Assembly: GCA_944390025.1 (NCBI GenBank)
Contig: CALXOK010000002.1
Location: 62,001 to 126,000, forward strand
DNA length: 64,000 nt
DNA from: an uncultured Spirochaetales bacterium
Lineage (GTDB): Bacteria; Spirochaetota; Spirochaetia; Sphaerochaetales; Sphaerochaetaceae
Direction: 5' to 3'
Of this stretch, positions 44,001-53,574 are shown one piece after another; within the stretch, counting starts at the first letter, position 1, and each line of letters starts with the position of its first letter. Position numbers and translations under genes: made by a program. The notes under the pieces are model-generated. The model did no database searches. It was not told the origin of the DNA and worked only from the letters and a program-made list of their open reading frames with translations.

Positions 44001-46554
44001 GGACCTCATTCTCAGCTCGCTGAGAGACAATCAGGTCATCATCGTCGAAAGTCCTACAGGAAGCGGCAAGACAACCCAGCTGCCGCTCATCCTGAAGGAG
44101 GCAGGGTATGACAGGAACGGAGTCATCGGCGTGACTCAGCCAAGGCGTATCGCAGCCCTGTCAATCTGCGACTTCATAAAAAGACAGCTCAATATAGAAG
44201 ACAACTACTGCGCCTATACGATGCGCTTTGCCGACACGAGTGATGACACGACCCGCATCAGGATAATGACGGACGGCATCCTGCTTCAGGAACTGAAGGG
44301 AGACCGCTATCTTTCCCGTTACTCTGTCATGATGGTGGATGAGGCTCATGAGCGGAGCCTCAACATTGATTTCATTCTCGGTCTTCTCAAGCAGGTGCTT
44401 GCTGTCAGAAACGACCTTAAGGTCATTATCAGCAGCGCGACCATAAACACGAAGAAGTTCAGTGACTTCTTCGACGGTGCTGAAATCATAAGCATCCCGA
44501 CAAAGGTCTATCCTGTCACACTCAACTACATTGAAGACAAGTTCCCTTCCTACGGAGAAAGGATGAGCGAGACGGATGAGCGCCTTGAGCGTATCTACGC
44601 CATCACGGAAAGCCGCATCCGGGACAAGAAGGAAGGAGACCTGCTGATTTTCCTTCCCGGGGAGTTTGAGATTAACCAGTGTCAGGACATGCTCTCCCAC
44701 TCCCCCTTCAGGGACAGTCTGCAGATCTATCCGCTTTATGGACGCCTGAGCAAGGAGGAACAGGAAAGGGTATTCACCCCTACCGCAGAAGGAAAGATCA
44801 AGGTCGTCATCTCAACGAACATCGCGGAGACAAGCATCACGATTGACGGCATCAAGGCTGTCATCGACTCAGGAGTCGCAAAGGTCAACTATTATGACCA
44901 GAAGACTTTCACCTCTGCGCTTATCAGCCAGCCTGTAAGCAAGGCAAGCGCCGAGCAGAGGAAGGGAAGAGCCGGACGCACCGCACCGGGTGAATGCTAC
45001 CGCCTGTACACTGAAGAGAGCTTCTCCCGCCGTCCCGATTTCTCAAAAGAGGAGATCACGCGCTGCGATCTGGCTGAGGTGGCTCTGCGCATGAGCGACC
45101 TTGCCATTTACGACTACGAAAACTTCCCATTCATCACGGCGCCGAAGAAGAGCGCGCTGAAGTCCGCGGAATATCTTCTGAAACTTCTCGGTGCGATTGA
45201 TGAGGAGCATCATCTGACAGCAACAGGCCAGATGATGGTGCGTTTTCCCCTCATCCCCCGCCTGAGTCGGGCCATCGTCCAGTCAATCATGTACTACCCG
45301 GATGTACTTAGCGAGGTGCTTGTCGCGGTCAGCTTCCTTTCAACAAAGGGGCCCTTCCTCTTTCCAAAGGACAAAGCGATGCTCGCACGTGCCAGACAGG
45401 AAAAATTCCAGGATTCCGTATATGGAGACTTCGCAGGCTATCTGAAGCTCTTCGAGGCATACACCAGACTGATTGAGGAACAGCCCAACGCGAAAAGCGC
45501 GGAAAAGGCATGCGAGAAGTTCTGCAAATACTATTTCCTGGATCTTCAGACGATGAACGAGATTGTGCACATCAAGAAGCAGCTTGAGGAAATCATCTCG
45601 ATATCTATGGGAGTTCCTGTCACGGGAGGCGGTGAGATCTCGCACTACCTCATCTGTCTTGCAAGCGGACTCATACAGTTCGTGTGCACACTTGATGACT
45701 ATTCATCTTACCGTTCTCTCACTGCTGATGAGATATACATCCACCCTTCCTGCAGCTGGTTCCGCAACAAGCCGCAGTACATTCTGGCAGGCGAGGTTGT
45801 CATGACCAGCCGCATGTTCGCCCGTTCTGTCTCCCCTCTCAAGGCTGAGTGGCTTGATGCAATCTATCCAGATTTGAAGAAACTGCTGCGTTACAGCAGG
45901 GCCAGCGGATACGAGAACATCCAGTACAGTTACCAGAAAGGGCTTGAGAGTGAAGAGAAGAAGAAAGCCAGGGACAGCGAGAAGAAGAAAACAGACTCCG
46001 GCTATATGCTTTACGGCTGCAATCTGAAACTTTCGAGGATATCTAAGAAAGGCAAGAAAGGCGGCGAGGTTTATAATCTCAGCCTCAAAGACCTCAAGGA
46101 TATCGCTGAAAAGGCCTTCGCAGCAGGCAGCGTGCCCAAGATCCGTGTGATTCTGACAACAAAGCATGGCGTCACCGTCCAGTCCCTGCCCCTGAAGACA
46201 TACATTCAGGAAGCTGCACTCATCACAGACAGGCCTGTTCTGGAAAGATTCAATGAGGAAACATACACAATCGAAGACGGTCATGAGGCTCTTGCCCAGG
46301 CACTGGAGAATCTCTTCTGTCCGACGGGACTTGGCGGAGGAAAGGCGGGCTTTGTCTCCATAATGAAGGTTAAAGGAAAGAAGAACACATACCGTATGTA
46401 CCCCTCTTCCTCCCTTCCCTCCTGTGTTGACAACGCGTACAGTGTCCTCAGCGAGATTGCCCAGCTTACAAAAAAAGGCAGACGCTACGCAGCACTTAAC
46501 GAGGCCTGCAGGAAAATCCTTGACAGGCTGAATGAACTTGAAGGACTTGAATGA
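43954..46554 (+). CDS. DEAH-box ATP-dependent helicase, HrpA/HrpB type
   Basis: This protein of about 866 residues has motif I SPTGSGKTTQ, motif II DEAH, SAT, motif VI QRKGRAGRTAPGECYRLY, plus HA2 and OB-fold regions. It belongs to RNA helicases of the DEAH/RHA group, so an RNA-remodelling role is likely. The start is uncertain: TTG 43954 is used, and CTG 43974 with AGGA upstream is also possible; no ATG fits. It overlaps hisS and is followed by rlmI with a 4-bp overlap (ATGA). Confidence 0.9.
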   Translation: MQSGINFLDLPVYRHKDLILSSLRDNQVIIVESPTGSGKTTQLPLILKEAGYDRNGVIGVTQPRRIAALSICDFIKRQLNIEDNYCAYTMRFADTSDDTTRIRIMTDGILLQELKGDRYLSRYSVMMVDEAHERSLNIDFILGLLKQVLAVRNDLKVIISSATINTKKFSDFFDGAEIISIPTKVYPVTLNYIEDKFPSYGERMSETDERLERIYAITESRIRDKKEGDLLIFLPGEFEINQCQDMLSHSPFRDSLQIYPLYGRLSKEEQERVFTPTAEGKIKVVISTNIAETSITIDGIKAVIDSGVAKVNYYDQKTFTSALISQPVSKASAEQRKGRAGRTAPGECYRLYTEESFSRRPDFSKEEITRCDLAEVALRMSDLAIYDYENFPFITAPKKSALKSAEYLLKLLGAIDEEHHLTATGQMMVRFPLIPRLSRAIVQSIMYYPDVLSEVLVAVSFLSTKGPFLFPKDKAMLARARQEKFQDSVYGDFAGYLKLFEAYTRLIEEQPNAKSAEKACEKFCKYYFLDLQTMNEIVHIKKQLEEIISISMGVPVTGGGEISHYLICLASGLIQFVCTLDDYSSYRSLTADEIYIHPSCSWFRNKPQYILAGEVVMTSRMFARSVSPLKAEWLDAIYPDLKKLLRYSRASGYENIQYSYQKGLESEEKKKARDSEKKKTDSGYMLYGCNLKLSRISKKGKKGGEVYNLSLKDLKDIAEKAFAAGSVPKIRVILTTKHGVTVQSLPLKTYIQEAALITDRPVLERFNEETYTIEDGHEALAQALENLFCPTGLGGGKAGFVSIMKVKGKKNTYRMYPSSSLPSCVDNAYSVLSEIAQLTKKGRRYAALNEACRKILDRLNELEGLE

Positions 46555-47771
46555 TGTATACAGTCAGACTCAAAAGAAACCGTGATGAGATTTTCCGCAA
46601 GCACAATCCATGGGTCTTCACAGGAGCCATTGATTCTGTAAGCCCGGCCTTCTTTCAGGCAGACAACGCTCGTGTCATCTCATCCAGCGGCACTTTCATC
46701 GCTTACGGATGGTACGACGAGAAGGCTCACACCACACTTCACCTGCTCAGCTGGGATGAAGGTAGAGTCCCCGGCGAATGCTGGCTCAGGGAAAAAGTCC
46801 GTCAGGCGGTGGATGCAAGGGCGTCAGTCCTTGACAAAGACACCACATGCTGCCGCCTGATACACGGTGAAGCTGATTTCATCCCGGGCCTTGCCGCCGA
46901 CATCTATGGCGACACAATACGCATAATCATCTCATCGCGCTATGCAGCAGACCACGTGGAAGAAACAGTCAGGGCACTTTTCGAATATACTGAAGCCAGA
47001 CGCATTGACATATTCACGGACAACACCTTCGCCCGTCTTGAGAATCTCAGGAACGTCACGCGTCATTTCACACGTGATGGCGAGGTCAGCCAGCCATCAC
47101 AGGAAAACATCCTTTTCAGGGAAAGCGGCATCTGGTATGAAATAGAAAGCGGAATCAGCCAGAAAAGCGGCTTCTACTGTGACCAAAGGGAGAACAGGAA
47201 CATCGTCGAAGCCTACACTGAGGGAAAGAGAGTGCTTGATGTGTGCTGCTTCACCGGCTCTTTCACCCTTCACGCCCTGCGCTCAGGGGCCAGAGAGGTT
47301 CTCTGCATAGATGCTTCCGAATCCGTCCTGAGGCATCTTCTATACCAGATACATCTCAACGAGAACAAGGGTGTCCTTCCTCCAGGCTCAAGGCAGAAAG
47401 TCACGACAAGGAAGGCGGATGCCTTTGAAGCCTTGAGACAGGAAGAAGAGAACAGCTGGGATGTCATCATACTCGACCCGCCGAAACTGGCTTCCAGCAA
47501 GAGCCGCCTTCAGACAGCGCTTAAAGGCTACAAGGATCTGAGCCTTGCCGCCATGCGTCTGGTCAGAGACGGTGGTATCATAGCAAGCTTCTCATGCTCC
47601 GGTGCCGTGTCAAAAGATGATTTCAGGCGTGCCACTGCATGGGCCGCGGCGGATCTGGGCTATGAGATTCAGATTCTCAATCAGCTCACTCAGGCCAGTG
47701 ACCATCCGGTGAGAATCTCGCTTGAGGAGACAGAATACCTCAAAGGGCTTGTTTACAGAGTCAAAAAATGA
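46551..47771 (+). CDS. Class I SAM-dependent rRNA methyltransferase, RlmI-like (PUA domain)
   Basis: This 406-residue protein has an N-terminal PUA domain (residues 1-75; NPWVFTGAIDSV), an RlmI/RlmK-type linker and a Rossmann methyltransferase with DVCCFTGSFTLHALRSGAREVLCID and ILDPPKLASSK, then FSCSG. RlmI methylates C5 of 23S rRNA C1962 in E. coli; the exact site here is unknown. Two adjacent ATG codons at 46551 and 46554 overlap the hrpA stop. Confidence 0.88.
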   Translation: MMYTVRLKRNRDEIFRKHNPWVFTGAIDSVSPAFFQADNARVISSSGTFIAYGWYDEKAHTTLHLLSWDEGRVPGECWLREKVRQAVDARASVLDKDTTCCRLIHGEADFIPGLAADIYGDTIRIIISSRYAADHVEETVRALFEYTEARRIDIFTDNTFARLENLRNVTRHFTRDGEVSQPSQENILFRESGIWYEIESGISQKSGFYCDQRENRNIVEAYTEGKRVLDVCCFTGSFTLHALRSGAREVLCIDASESVLRHLLYQIHLNENKGVLPPGSRQKVTTRKADAFEALRQEEENSWDVIILDPPKLASSKSRLQTALKGYKDLSLAAMRLVRDGGIIASFSCSGAVSKDDFRRATAWAAADLGYEIQILNQLTQASDHPVRISLEETEYLKGLVYRVKK

Positions 47772-48115
47772 AAATAAAAGTGGCGGACATCATCATTCTG
47801 ACAGTGTGTCTTGCAGCCTGCCTGATAGCCCTGCTTCATCCGCAGGAGGGAACCGGCATGCTTGTGATACACAGTCCGGATGCTGTTTACCGCTACTCGC
47901 TTGAACAAGACAGGACTGTAGAAATCGAGGGGCTTGAAGGCATTACGGAAATAAAGATTGAAGATGGAAGTGCCAGGGTCATCTCAAGCCCGTGCAGGAA
48001 CAGAATCTGCATGAGAGGTTCCGTGAGCCAGTACCCGGATACACTCGCATGTCTGCCTAACGGTGTGATTATCTCAGTGGAAGGAGAATCAGATGTGGAC
48101 GCAGAATCATACTGA
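47768..48115 (+). CDS. NusG domain II-containing protein
   Basis: This 115-residue protein has one N-terminal membrane segment (residues 6-24) and then a single NusG_II/DUF-type beta domain (SPDAVYRYSLEQDRTVEIEG, SPCRNRICMRGSVSQYPDTLACLPNGV). The two CxxxxC-like cysteines (SPCRNRIC) are typical. These proteins usually sit next to Gx transporter and Rnf-linked genes. It overlaps rlmI by 4 bp. Confidence 0.85.
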   Translation: MKIKVADIIILTVCLAACLIALLHPQEGTGMLVIHSPDAVYRYSLEQDRTVEIEGLEGITEIKIEDGSARVISSPCRNRICMRGSVSQYPDTLACLPNGVIISVEGESDVDAESY

Positions 48116-49151
48116 CAGGCTGAGCTATCTGAGTGCGCTTGCCCTCACGTTCTCGCTTGTGGAGGCAAGCCTTCCACATGCCCTTCCTTTTCTGAGAATC
48201 GGACTTGCCAACATTCCTCTTCTGTGGGCTCTTGGCAGCTTCAATCTGTCTGGTTACCTCGCCTTGGCCGCTCTCAAATGGCTTCTGTCCTCATTCATCT
48301 CAGGTCTGCTCTTCTCTCCATTTGCACTTGTGAGCCTTGCCGGAACAGCTTCCAGCGCACTTGTCATGCTGGTTCTTCACAGGGCATTCTCACGCTTCAT
48401 AAGCCTTTACACGGTCTCGGCTCTCGGGGCGGCTGTATCAGGTTTCTTCCAGCTTGCCGTTTCCGCATCATTCCTGTCTGATGCTGTGATGAACCTTGTT
48501 CCACTCATGATGCTTTTCAACCTTGTCTGCGGCGTTGTCACGGCATTCATCGCCTGCCGTTTCCCTGCAGCGGATAAGGTGAGGGTGCAGCATGGAGACA
48601 GCACAGTGCAGCATCAGAAAGCAGGAAAACACATCCTCTTTTTCCTTCTTGCCTTCATCTTCATCATACTCTCACAGAGCATTATTGCGCTGGCAGCCAC
48701 TTTCATCCTTGCCATTATCTTCTCCCGCCTTAACGGAAGAAAGACGAAGTGGATGATTTACATCATCACCTTCATTGCCGTTGTCTTCTTCAACCTGCTG
48801 TCTCCCTCCGGAAGGGTTCTGTTTCTCTTTGTCACACAGAATGCTCTGGCAGCAGGACTTGAACGGGCCCTGAGACTCCTTTCCCTGGTTGCCCTCTCCC
48901 AGAGCCTTGCCACGCTTCCGCTCACCGGTTCCTCTATTGTAAGTGAGACACTCCAGATTGCAAGCCAGCTGGAAGATAGCTTCTACTCATCACAGTCCCC
49001 TGTTCTTGAAAGACTGAAAAACACGCTTTCTAAAGACAGCTTCCAGATATCAGCAAAGAACGTGAAGCCTCACTCCATTTCCATGTGTGCCGTCTTCTGC
49101 ACTGCAATCGTGCTTGTTTCTGCGGCCTGCCTGCTTTTTAAATTACCATGA
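48093..49151 (+). CDS. Gx transporter (HepI-like) fused to an EcfT/CbiQ-like domain
   Basis: This 352-residue membrane protein has about eleven hydrophobic segments. Residues 1-165 match the Gx transporter/heptaprenyl diphosphate synthase component I family (an ECF S-component relative). Residues 180-352 look like an EcfT-type transmembrane unit (RLNGRKTKW and GLERALRLLSLVALSQSL). AAGGAG lies 6 nt upstream. No A-component ATPase follows. The substrate is unknown; the NusG-II neighbour hints at the Rnf/flavin context. Confidence 0.72.
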   Translation: MWTQNHTDRLSYLSALALTFSLVEASLPHALPFLRIGLANIPLLWALGSFNLSGYLALAALKWLLSSFISGLLFSPFALVSLAGTASSALVMLVLHRAFSRFISLYTVSALGAAVSGFFQLAVSASFLSDAVMNLVPLMMLFNLVCGVVTAFIACRFPAADKVRVQHGDSTVQHQKAGKHILFFLLAFIFIILSQSIIALAATFILAIIFSRLNGRKTKWMIYIITFIAVVFFNLLSPSGRVLFLFVTQNALAAGLERALRLLSLVALSQSLATLPLTGSSIVSETLQIASQLEDSFYSSQSPVLERLKNTLSKDSFQISAKNVKPHSISMCAVFCTAIVLVSAACLLFKLP

Positions 49152-49414
49152 GACAGGATAAATGCAGTATTATTTCACAAAGATTTCATAACCTGACACA
49201 AAATGGATATTAACATAGATTTTATATGCAATTCTAACTGTTTATTATCCAATTTGTCACAATAAAGAAACATTTGTCCGATTAAATGACTGAATCAGAC
49301 ATCCCAATGGGATTATTTCTTGCTTTTTCAGCTTTTATTTCATTTTGCTTGACTATATTTCCTTTTGCCTTTGATAATCTAACTAACGATTAACAAGAAC
49401 ACAAGGAGTATTAA
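49152..49414 (+). other. adhE upstream region
   Basis: This is a 263-bp AT-rich gap with no gene. It contains a TTGACT-18-GATAAT promoter near its 3' end and isolated half-sites such as TTAACAA (49391-49397) and TCACAA. No complete Rex or riboswitch structure was found. Confidence 0.5.
49349..49378 (+). promoter_or_regulatory. adhE promoter
   Basis: TTGACT (49349-49354) and GATAAT (49373-49378) are 18 bp apart. The leader of about 30 nt has AAGGAG 7 nt before the ATG. Confidence 0.6.
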
Positions 49415-52078
49415 ATGGCTAGTGTAAACACCGAGACTTTTCCCGGACAGAACGAGCTCCAGGAACTGATTGAGAGAGTCAAGCGTGCCCAGATTATCTA
49501 CGCCTCCTACTCACAGGAGCAGGTCGACAAGATTTTCCGCGCCGCCGCCATTGCAGCCAACAATGCCCGTATTTCCCTGGCTCAGGACGCTGTTCAGGAG
49601 ACAGGAATGGGAATTGTGGAAGACAAGGTCATCAAGAACCACTTCGCAGCCGAGTACATCTTCCATAAGTATAAGGACGACAAGACATGCGGAATCATTG
49701 AAGAAGACACTGGTTTCGGCATTGAGAAAATCGCAGAGCCGAAGGGGGTCATCTGCGGAATCATTCCGACAACAAACCCGACAAGCACTGCAATCTTCAA
49801 ATCCCTGATTTCACTGAAGACCAGAAACGCAATCATCTTCAGTCCGCATCCGAGAGCAAAAAAGTGCACATGTGATGCTGCAAGAATCGTAAGGGATGCA
49901 GCTGTCGCAGCAGGTGCTCCTGAGGACATCATCGCCTGGATTGAAGAGCCTTCAATGGACAAGACAAACTACCTGATGCACAACCCGCTTGTGAACCTCA
50001 TTCTCGCAACAGGCGGTCCGGGCATGGTCAAGAGCGCCTACTCTTCAGGAAAGCCGGCTATCGGTGTCGGTGCTGGAAACACACCTGCACTCATCGACAA
50101 GAGTGCAAACATCAAGATGGCTGTGGCTTCAATCCTCATGTCCAAGACATTCGACAACGGTGTTGTCTGTGCATCCGAGCAGGCAATCATCGTCCATCAG
50201 GACATCTACAATGAAGTCAAGAAAGAGTTCAAGGAAATGGGCGCTCACTTCCTTACAAAGGATGAAATGGCAAAGCTCAGCCCGATTATCCTTGACCCGC
50301 AGCGCGGATCCGTCAACCCGAAGATTGTCGGCCAGCCGGCAAGTGTGATTGCACAGATTGCAGGCTTCGAGGTTCCTGCCAACACAAAGGTGCTCATCGG
50401 CGAGGTTTCAAAGGTCGCTGTTGAAGAGCCTTTCGCTCACGAGAAGCTTTCCCCTGTCCTCGGCATGTACAAGTGCCACAACTTCGGAGAGGGAGCTGAC
50501 ATGGCTGCCCGCCTGATTGCTCTTGGAGGTTTCGGTCATACATCAGTCCTCTACATCGACGAGAAGGAGAAGGACAAGGTTGACGCTTACGGCAGAGCAG
50601 TCAAGACAAGCAGAATCCTGATCAACATGCCAGCCAGCCAGGGAGCCATCGGTGATATCTACAACTTCCGCCTTGAGCCAAGTCTGACACTCGGTTGCGG
50701 TTCTTGGGGCAACAACTCGATTTCAGAGAACGTCGGCCCGAAACACTTGCTGAACGTCAAGACACTTGCAAAGAGGAGAGAGAATATGCTGTGGTTCCGC
50801 TTACCGCCTAAAATTTACTTCAAGTACGGCTGTCTGCCAGTCGCACTTCAGGAGCTTGAGAACAAGAAGAAGGCTTTCATTGTCACAGACAGCTTCCTCT
50901 TCTCTTCCGGCATGATTGACAGAATCACGAACCAGCTCGAGCAGCTCGGTGTCGAGACAGAAGTCTTCCATCAGGTCAAGCCGGATCCGACACTCGGCAC
51001 AATCAACACTGCAATGCAGCTTGTCAACGCCTACAACCCGGATGTCATCATTGCAGTCGGCGGCGGAAGCCCTATGGATGCGGCAAAGATTATCTGGCTG
51101 CTTTACGAGCACCCGGAAGTGTCATTCGAAGGTCTTGCCCTCCGCTTCATGGATATCCGCAAGAGAATCTACAACTTCCCGAACATGGGCAAGAAGGCAG
51201 AGCTTGTATGTATCCCGACAACATCCGGTACAGGAAGTGAAGTCACACCGTTTGCAATCATCACAGATGAGAAGACCGGCATGAAGTGGGCAATCGCAGA
51301 CTACGCTCTCACACCGAGCATGGCAATCGTTGACAGCGAGCTGGCTGTCGGACAGCCTAAGGGTCTCACAGCAAGCTGCGGTATCGACGTCCTTACACAT
51401 GCCCTTGAGGCTCTTGTCTCCTCAATGAGCACAGACTACACAAATGGTCTTGCCCTTGAAGCGACACGTCTCATCTTCAAGTATCTGCCTCAGGCATACG
51501 CTGACGGAACAAACATCAAGGCCCGTGAGAAAGTCCACAATGCCTCAACAATGGCTGGAATGGCCTTCTCCAATGCCTTCCTCGGTGTCTGTCACTCAAT
51601 GGCTCACAAGCTTGGCGCCCAGTTCCATGTCCCACACGGAATGGCCAACGCTCTCCTGCTTACAAACGTCATCCGCTTCAACAGGAACGACAACCCGACA
51701 AAGCAGGCAAGCTTCCCGCAGTACGAGTATCCTTCTGTTACAAGCCGCTACGCAAGAGCAGCTGACTATGTCGCAATGGCCTGCAATGACACACCTAACG
51801 GTGACTTCATTCACATCAAGCCGGGCATGACAATGGATCAGAAAGTTGACGCACTCATCGAGGGAATCGAAAAGCTCAAGAAAGAACTCAACGTTCCTTC
51901 CTCCATTCAGGAATGGGGTGTCGATGAGAAAGAGTTCCTCGCCGTTGTCGATGAACTTTCAGTCAAGGCATTCGATGACCAGTGCACAGGCAGCAACCCG
52001 CGCTACCCGCTCATCAGCCAGATCAAGCAGCTCTATCTTGATTCCTTCTATGGAAGACCATGGAAAGAAGAAGTCTGA
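49415..52078 (+). CDS. adhE: Bifunctional acetaldehyde/alcohol dehydrogenase
   Basis: This 887-residue AdhE has an N-terminal CoA-acylating aldehyde dehydrogenase (catalytic Cys in FDNGVVCASEQ) and a C-terminal iron alcohol dehydrogenase (GGGSPMDAAK, metal-site GVCHSMAHKLGAQFHVPHGMANA). It reduces acetyl-CoA to ethanol with two NADH in fermentation and forms spirosomes in other bacteria. Codon use is strongly biased, indicating high expression. It is monocistronic, with a strong terminator after it. Confidence 0.98.
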   Translation: MASVNTETFPGQNELQELIERVKRAQIIYASYSQEQVDKIFRAAAIAANNARISLAQDAVQETGMGIVEDKVIKNHFAAEYIFHKYKDDKTCGIIEEDTGFGIEKIAEPKGVICGIIPTTNPTSTAIFKSLISLKTRNAIIFSPHPRAKKCTCDAARIVRDAAVAAGAPEDIIAWIEEPSMDKTNYLMHNPLVNLILATGGPGMVKSAYSSGKPAIGVGAGNTPALIDKSANIKMAVASILMSKTFDNGVVCASEQAIIVHQDIYNEVKKEFKEMGAHFLTKDEMAKLSPIILDPQRGSVNPKIVGQPASVIAQIAGFEVPANTKVLIGEVSKVAVEEPFAHEKLSPVLGMYKCHNFGEGADMAARLIALGGFGHTSVLYIDEKEKDKVDAYGRAVKTSRILINMPASQGAIGDIYNFRLEPSLTLGCGSWGNNSISENVGPKHLLNVKTLAKRRENMLWFRLPPKIYFKYGCLPVALQELENKKKAFIVTDSFLFSSGMIDRITNQLEQLGVETEVFHQVKPDPTLGTINTAMQLVNAYNPDVIIAVGGGSPMDAAKIIWLLYEHPEVSFEGLALRFMDIRKRIYNFPNMGKKAELVCIPTTSGTGSEVTPFAIITDEKTGMKWAIADYALTPSMAIVDSELAVGQPKGLTASCGIDVLTHALEALVSSMSTDYTNGLALEATRLIFKYLPQAYADGTNIKAREKVHNASTMAGMAFSNAFLGVCHSMAHKLGAQFHVPHGMANALLLTNVIRFNRNDNPTKQASFPQYEYPSVTSRYARAADYVAMACNDTPNGDFIHIKPGMTMDQKVDALIEGIEKLKKELNVPSSIQEWGVDEKEFLAVVDELSVKAFDDQCTGSNPRYPLISQIKQLYLDSFYGRPWKEEV

Positions 52079-52097
52079 GCCTGAAGACATCAGCACA

Positions 52098-52125
52098 CAG
52101 GGAGCCAGCCGGCTCCCTGTTTTTT
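52098..52125 (+). terminator. Intrinsic terminator of adhE
   Basis: CAGGGAGCC (52098-52106) pairs with GGCTCCCTG (52111-52119), then six T residues. Confidence 0.92.
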
Positions 52126-52151
52126 CTATGAATCGAAATATGGAAAATGCT

Positions 52152-53426
52152 TTAAGGTTTCAGGCAGGCTAAAGGAACGACATGGACACCATCAGGCCTG
52201 GTGTATGCGGCATTCCCGGCAGTCACAATCATCAGGAAAGATGGCACTCTCATATATCCCGTATCAATCAAGCTTGCAAGAGTCCTGAGATGCTCTGCTC
52301 CATCGTCAATATCAATCTGACGTCCTAGCTTCATTTCAATAAGCCCATAATTTCCATTACGCAAATGAATGACTGCGTCTGCTTCAAGTCCGTTGCTATC
52401 CCGATAGTGATACAATGTGCCATTCATGGCTGACGCATAAACGCTCAAATCTCTGTCACACATTGACTCAAAGAAAAGCCCGAATGTCTTCAAATCATCA
52501 ATGAGATCCTGTGGACCAAGACCAAGAATGGCTGTTGCGATTGACGGATCAGTGAACTGTCGTACAGGGGAAGACTGAATCCTTGCTCTTGATCTTATAT
52601 TAGGATTCCAGGCCGGTATATCCTCAATTACAAACAACTTCTTCAACGCGTCATAATATCTGTCAAATGTCTTCTCAGAAATAGTATCATTTCCAATATC
52701 CTTCCTGATAAGGGACTTTGTTGCCGGTGTACTAAGGTGTCTTGAGTAAGACCTGAGTAATCTTGTGAGTGTCTGAGGCGAATAATCTCCATCCAATGCT
52801 TTAGAGAAATCTGTTCTGACAAGCCCGTTACAATAGTCAAATGCCTGCTCCAGCGCGATATCTTTGTCAAGGTCTATTGCTTTTGGCCATCCTCCACGAC
52901 AAAGCCAGAATGCATAATCCATAATCGTTCTTTCGCAAACCGCTGCAACGCTCTTGCCTTCAAAAAGGTCTTTAAGTGAAACACTGCCATCTGAATCTCC
53001 TGACTCATACAAAGACATTGTTTTCATCGTCATAGTTGCGATACGTCCGATTCCTGAATGATGAATCGAATCTTTTGATACTCTGTCAAGGGGAGATACA
53101 GAACCGGTCAAAACAAACTGACCGAAACTGTCTCTGCGGTCGACTTCTATTCTGACTGCATCCCAGAGTACTGGTGCCTCCTGCCATTCATCTATGAGCA
53201 GTGGTGGTTCTTTATTCAGAAGAACAGAAGGAGCAGTTTCAGCAATAACCTTATTATTATCCCTTGTAGCAGGATCCTGCATCATTAAGACAGACTTTGC
53301 CTGTCTCATACACGTTGTTGATTTACCGCACCATTTAGGACCTTCCACAAGAACAGCACCTTTTGAGCGCAACTTAAATGAAAGAATCTGATCTGCAATT
53401 CTTGGCAAATATCTTTTCATAAACAT
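52152..53426 (-). CDS. AAA ATPase with DUF4143 (AAA_14 family)
   Basis: This 424-residue protein has an AAA_14 domain with Walker A GPKWCGKST, Walker B LLIDEWQEAP and sensor FVLTGSVSP, and a C-terminal DUF4143 restriction-like fold (ESMCDRDLSVYASAMNGTL, DSNGLEADAVIHLRNGNYGLIEMKLG). Such proteins are common, laterally mobile and of unknown function. Codon use is more AT-rich than in neighbouring genes. The ATG could be 53426 or 53420. A TATTAT hexamer lies 8 nt upstream of 53426, without a Shine-Dalgarno. Confidence 0.85.
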   Translation of the reverse strand: MFMKRYLPRIADQILSFKLRSKGAVLVEGPKWCGKSTTCMRQAKSVLMMQDPATRDNNKVIAETAPSVLLNKEPPLLIDEWQEAPVLWDAVRIEVDRRDSFGQFVLTGSVSPLDRVSKDSIHHSGIGRIATMTMKTMSLYESGDSDGSVSLKDLFEGKSVAAVCERTIMDYAFWLCRGGWPKAIDLDKDIALEQAFDYCNGLVRTDFSKALDGDYSPQTLTRLLRSYSRHLSTPATKSLIRKDIGNDTISEKTFDRYYDALKKLFVIEDIPAWNPNIRSRARIQSSPVRQFTDPSIATAILGLGPQDLIDDLKTFGLFFESMCDRDLSVYASAMNGTLYHYRDSNGLEADAVIHLRNGNYGLIEMKLGRQIDIDDGAEHLRTLASLIDTGYMRVPSFLMIVTAGNAAYTRPDGVHVVPLACLKP

Positions 53427-53457
53427 ATTTTCTTATAATACATAAGAAATGTCAACT

Positions 53458-53526
53458 TCACTCCCTGTCTTGCAGACATTTCACTCCCTGTCTTGCAGAC
53501 ATTTCACTCCCTGTTTTGTAGAATCA
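53458..53526. repeat. Tandem repeats of 23 bp, about 2.6 copies
   Basis: The unit TCACTCCCTGTCTTGCAG plus ACATT occurs at 53458-53480 and 53481-53503 without mismatch, and a diverged third copy (53504-53526) keeps the first half. CATAAGAAAT occurs on both sides (53441-53450 and 53525-53534). They lie between the DUF4143 gene start and a terminator. Confidence 0.85.
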
Positions 53527-53535
53527 TAAGAAATA

Positions 53536-53562
53536 AAGAAAGCCGGAGAACAACTCTCCGGC
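53536..53562 (-). terminator. Intrinsic terminator of serA-serC-lrp
   Basis: On the minus strand GCCGGAGA-5-TCTCCGGC (53562-53542) is followed by TTTCTTT. Confidence 0.88.
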
Positions 53563-53574
53563 GATACTTGATAA

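Noticed and set aside
49349-49414. Possible Rex operator at adhE
   Set aside because: A TTAACAA half-site exists at 49391-49397, but the opposite half is not the expected TTGTTAA; a half-site is expected by chance in AT-rich DNA.
53458-53526. CRISPR-like array
   Set aside because: The repeats are directly adjacent with no spacers, only 2.6 copies, and there are no cas genes.
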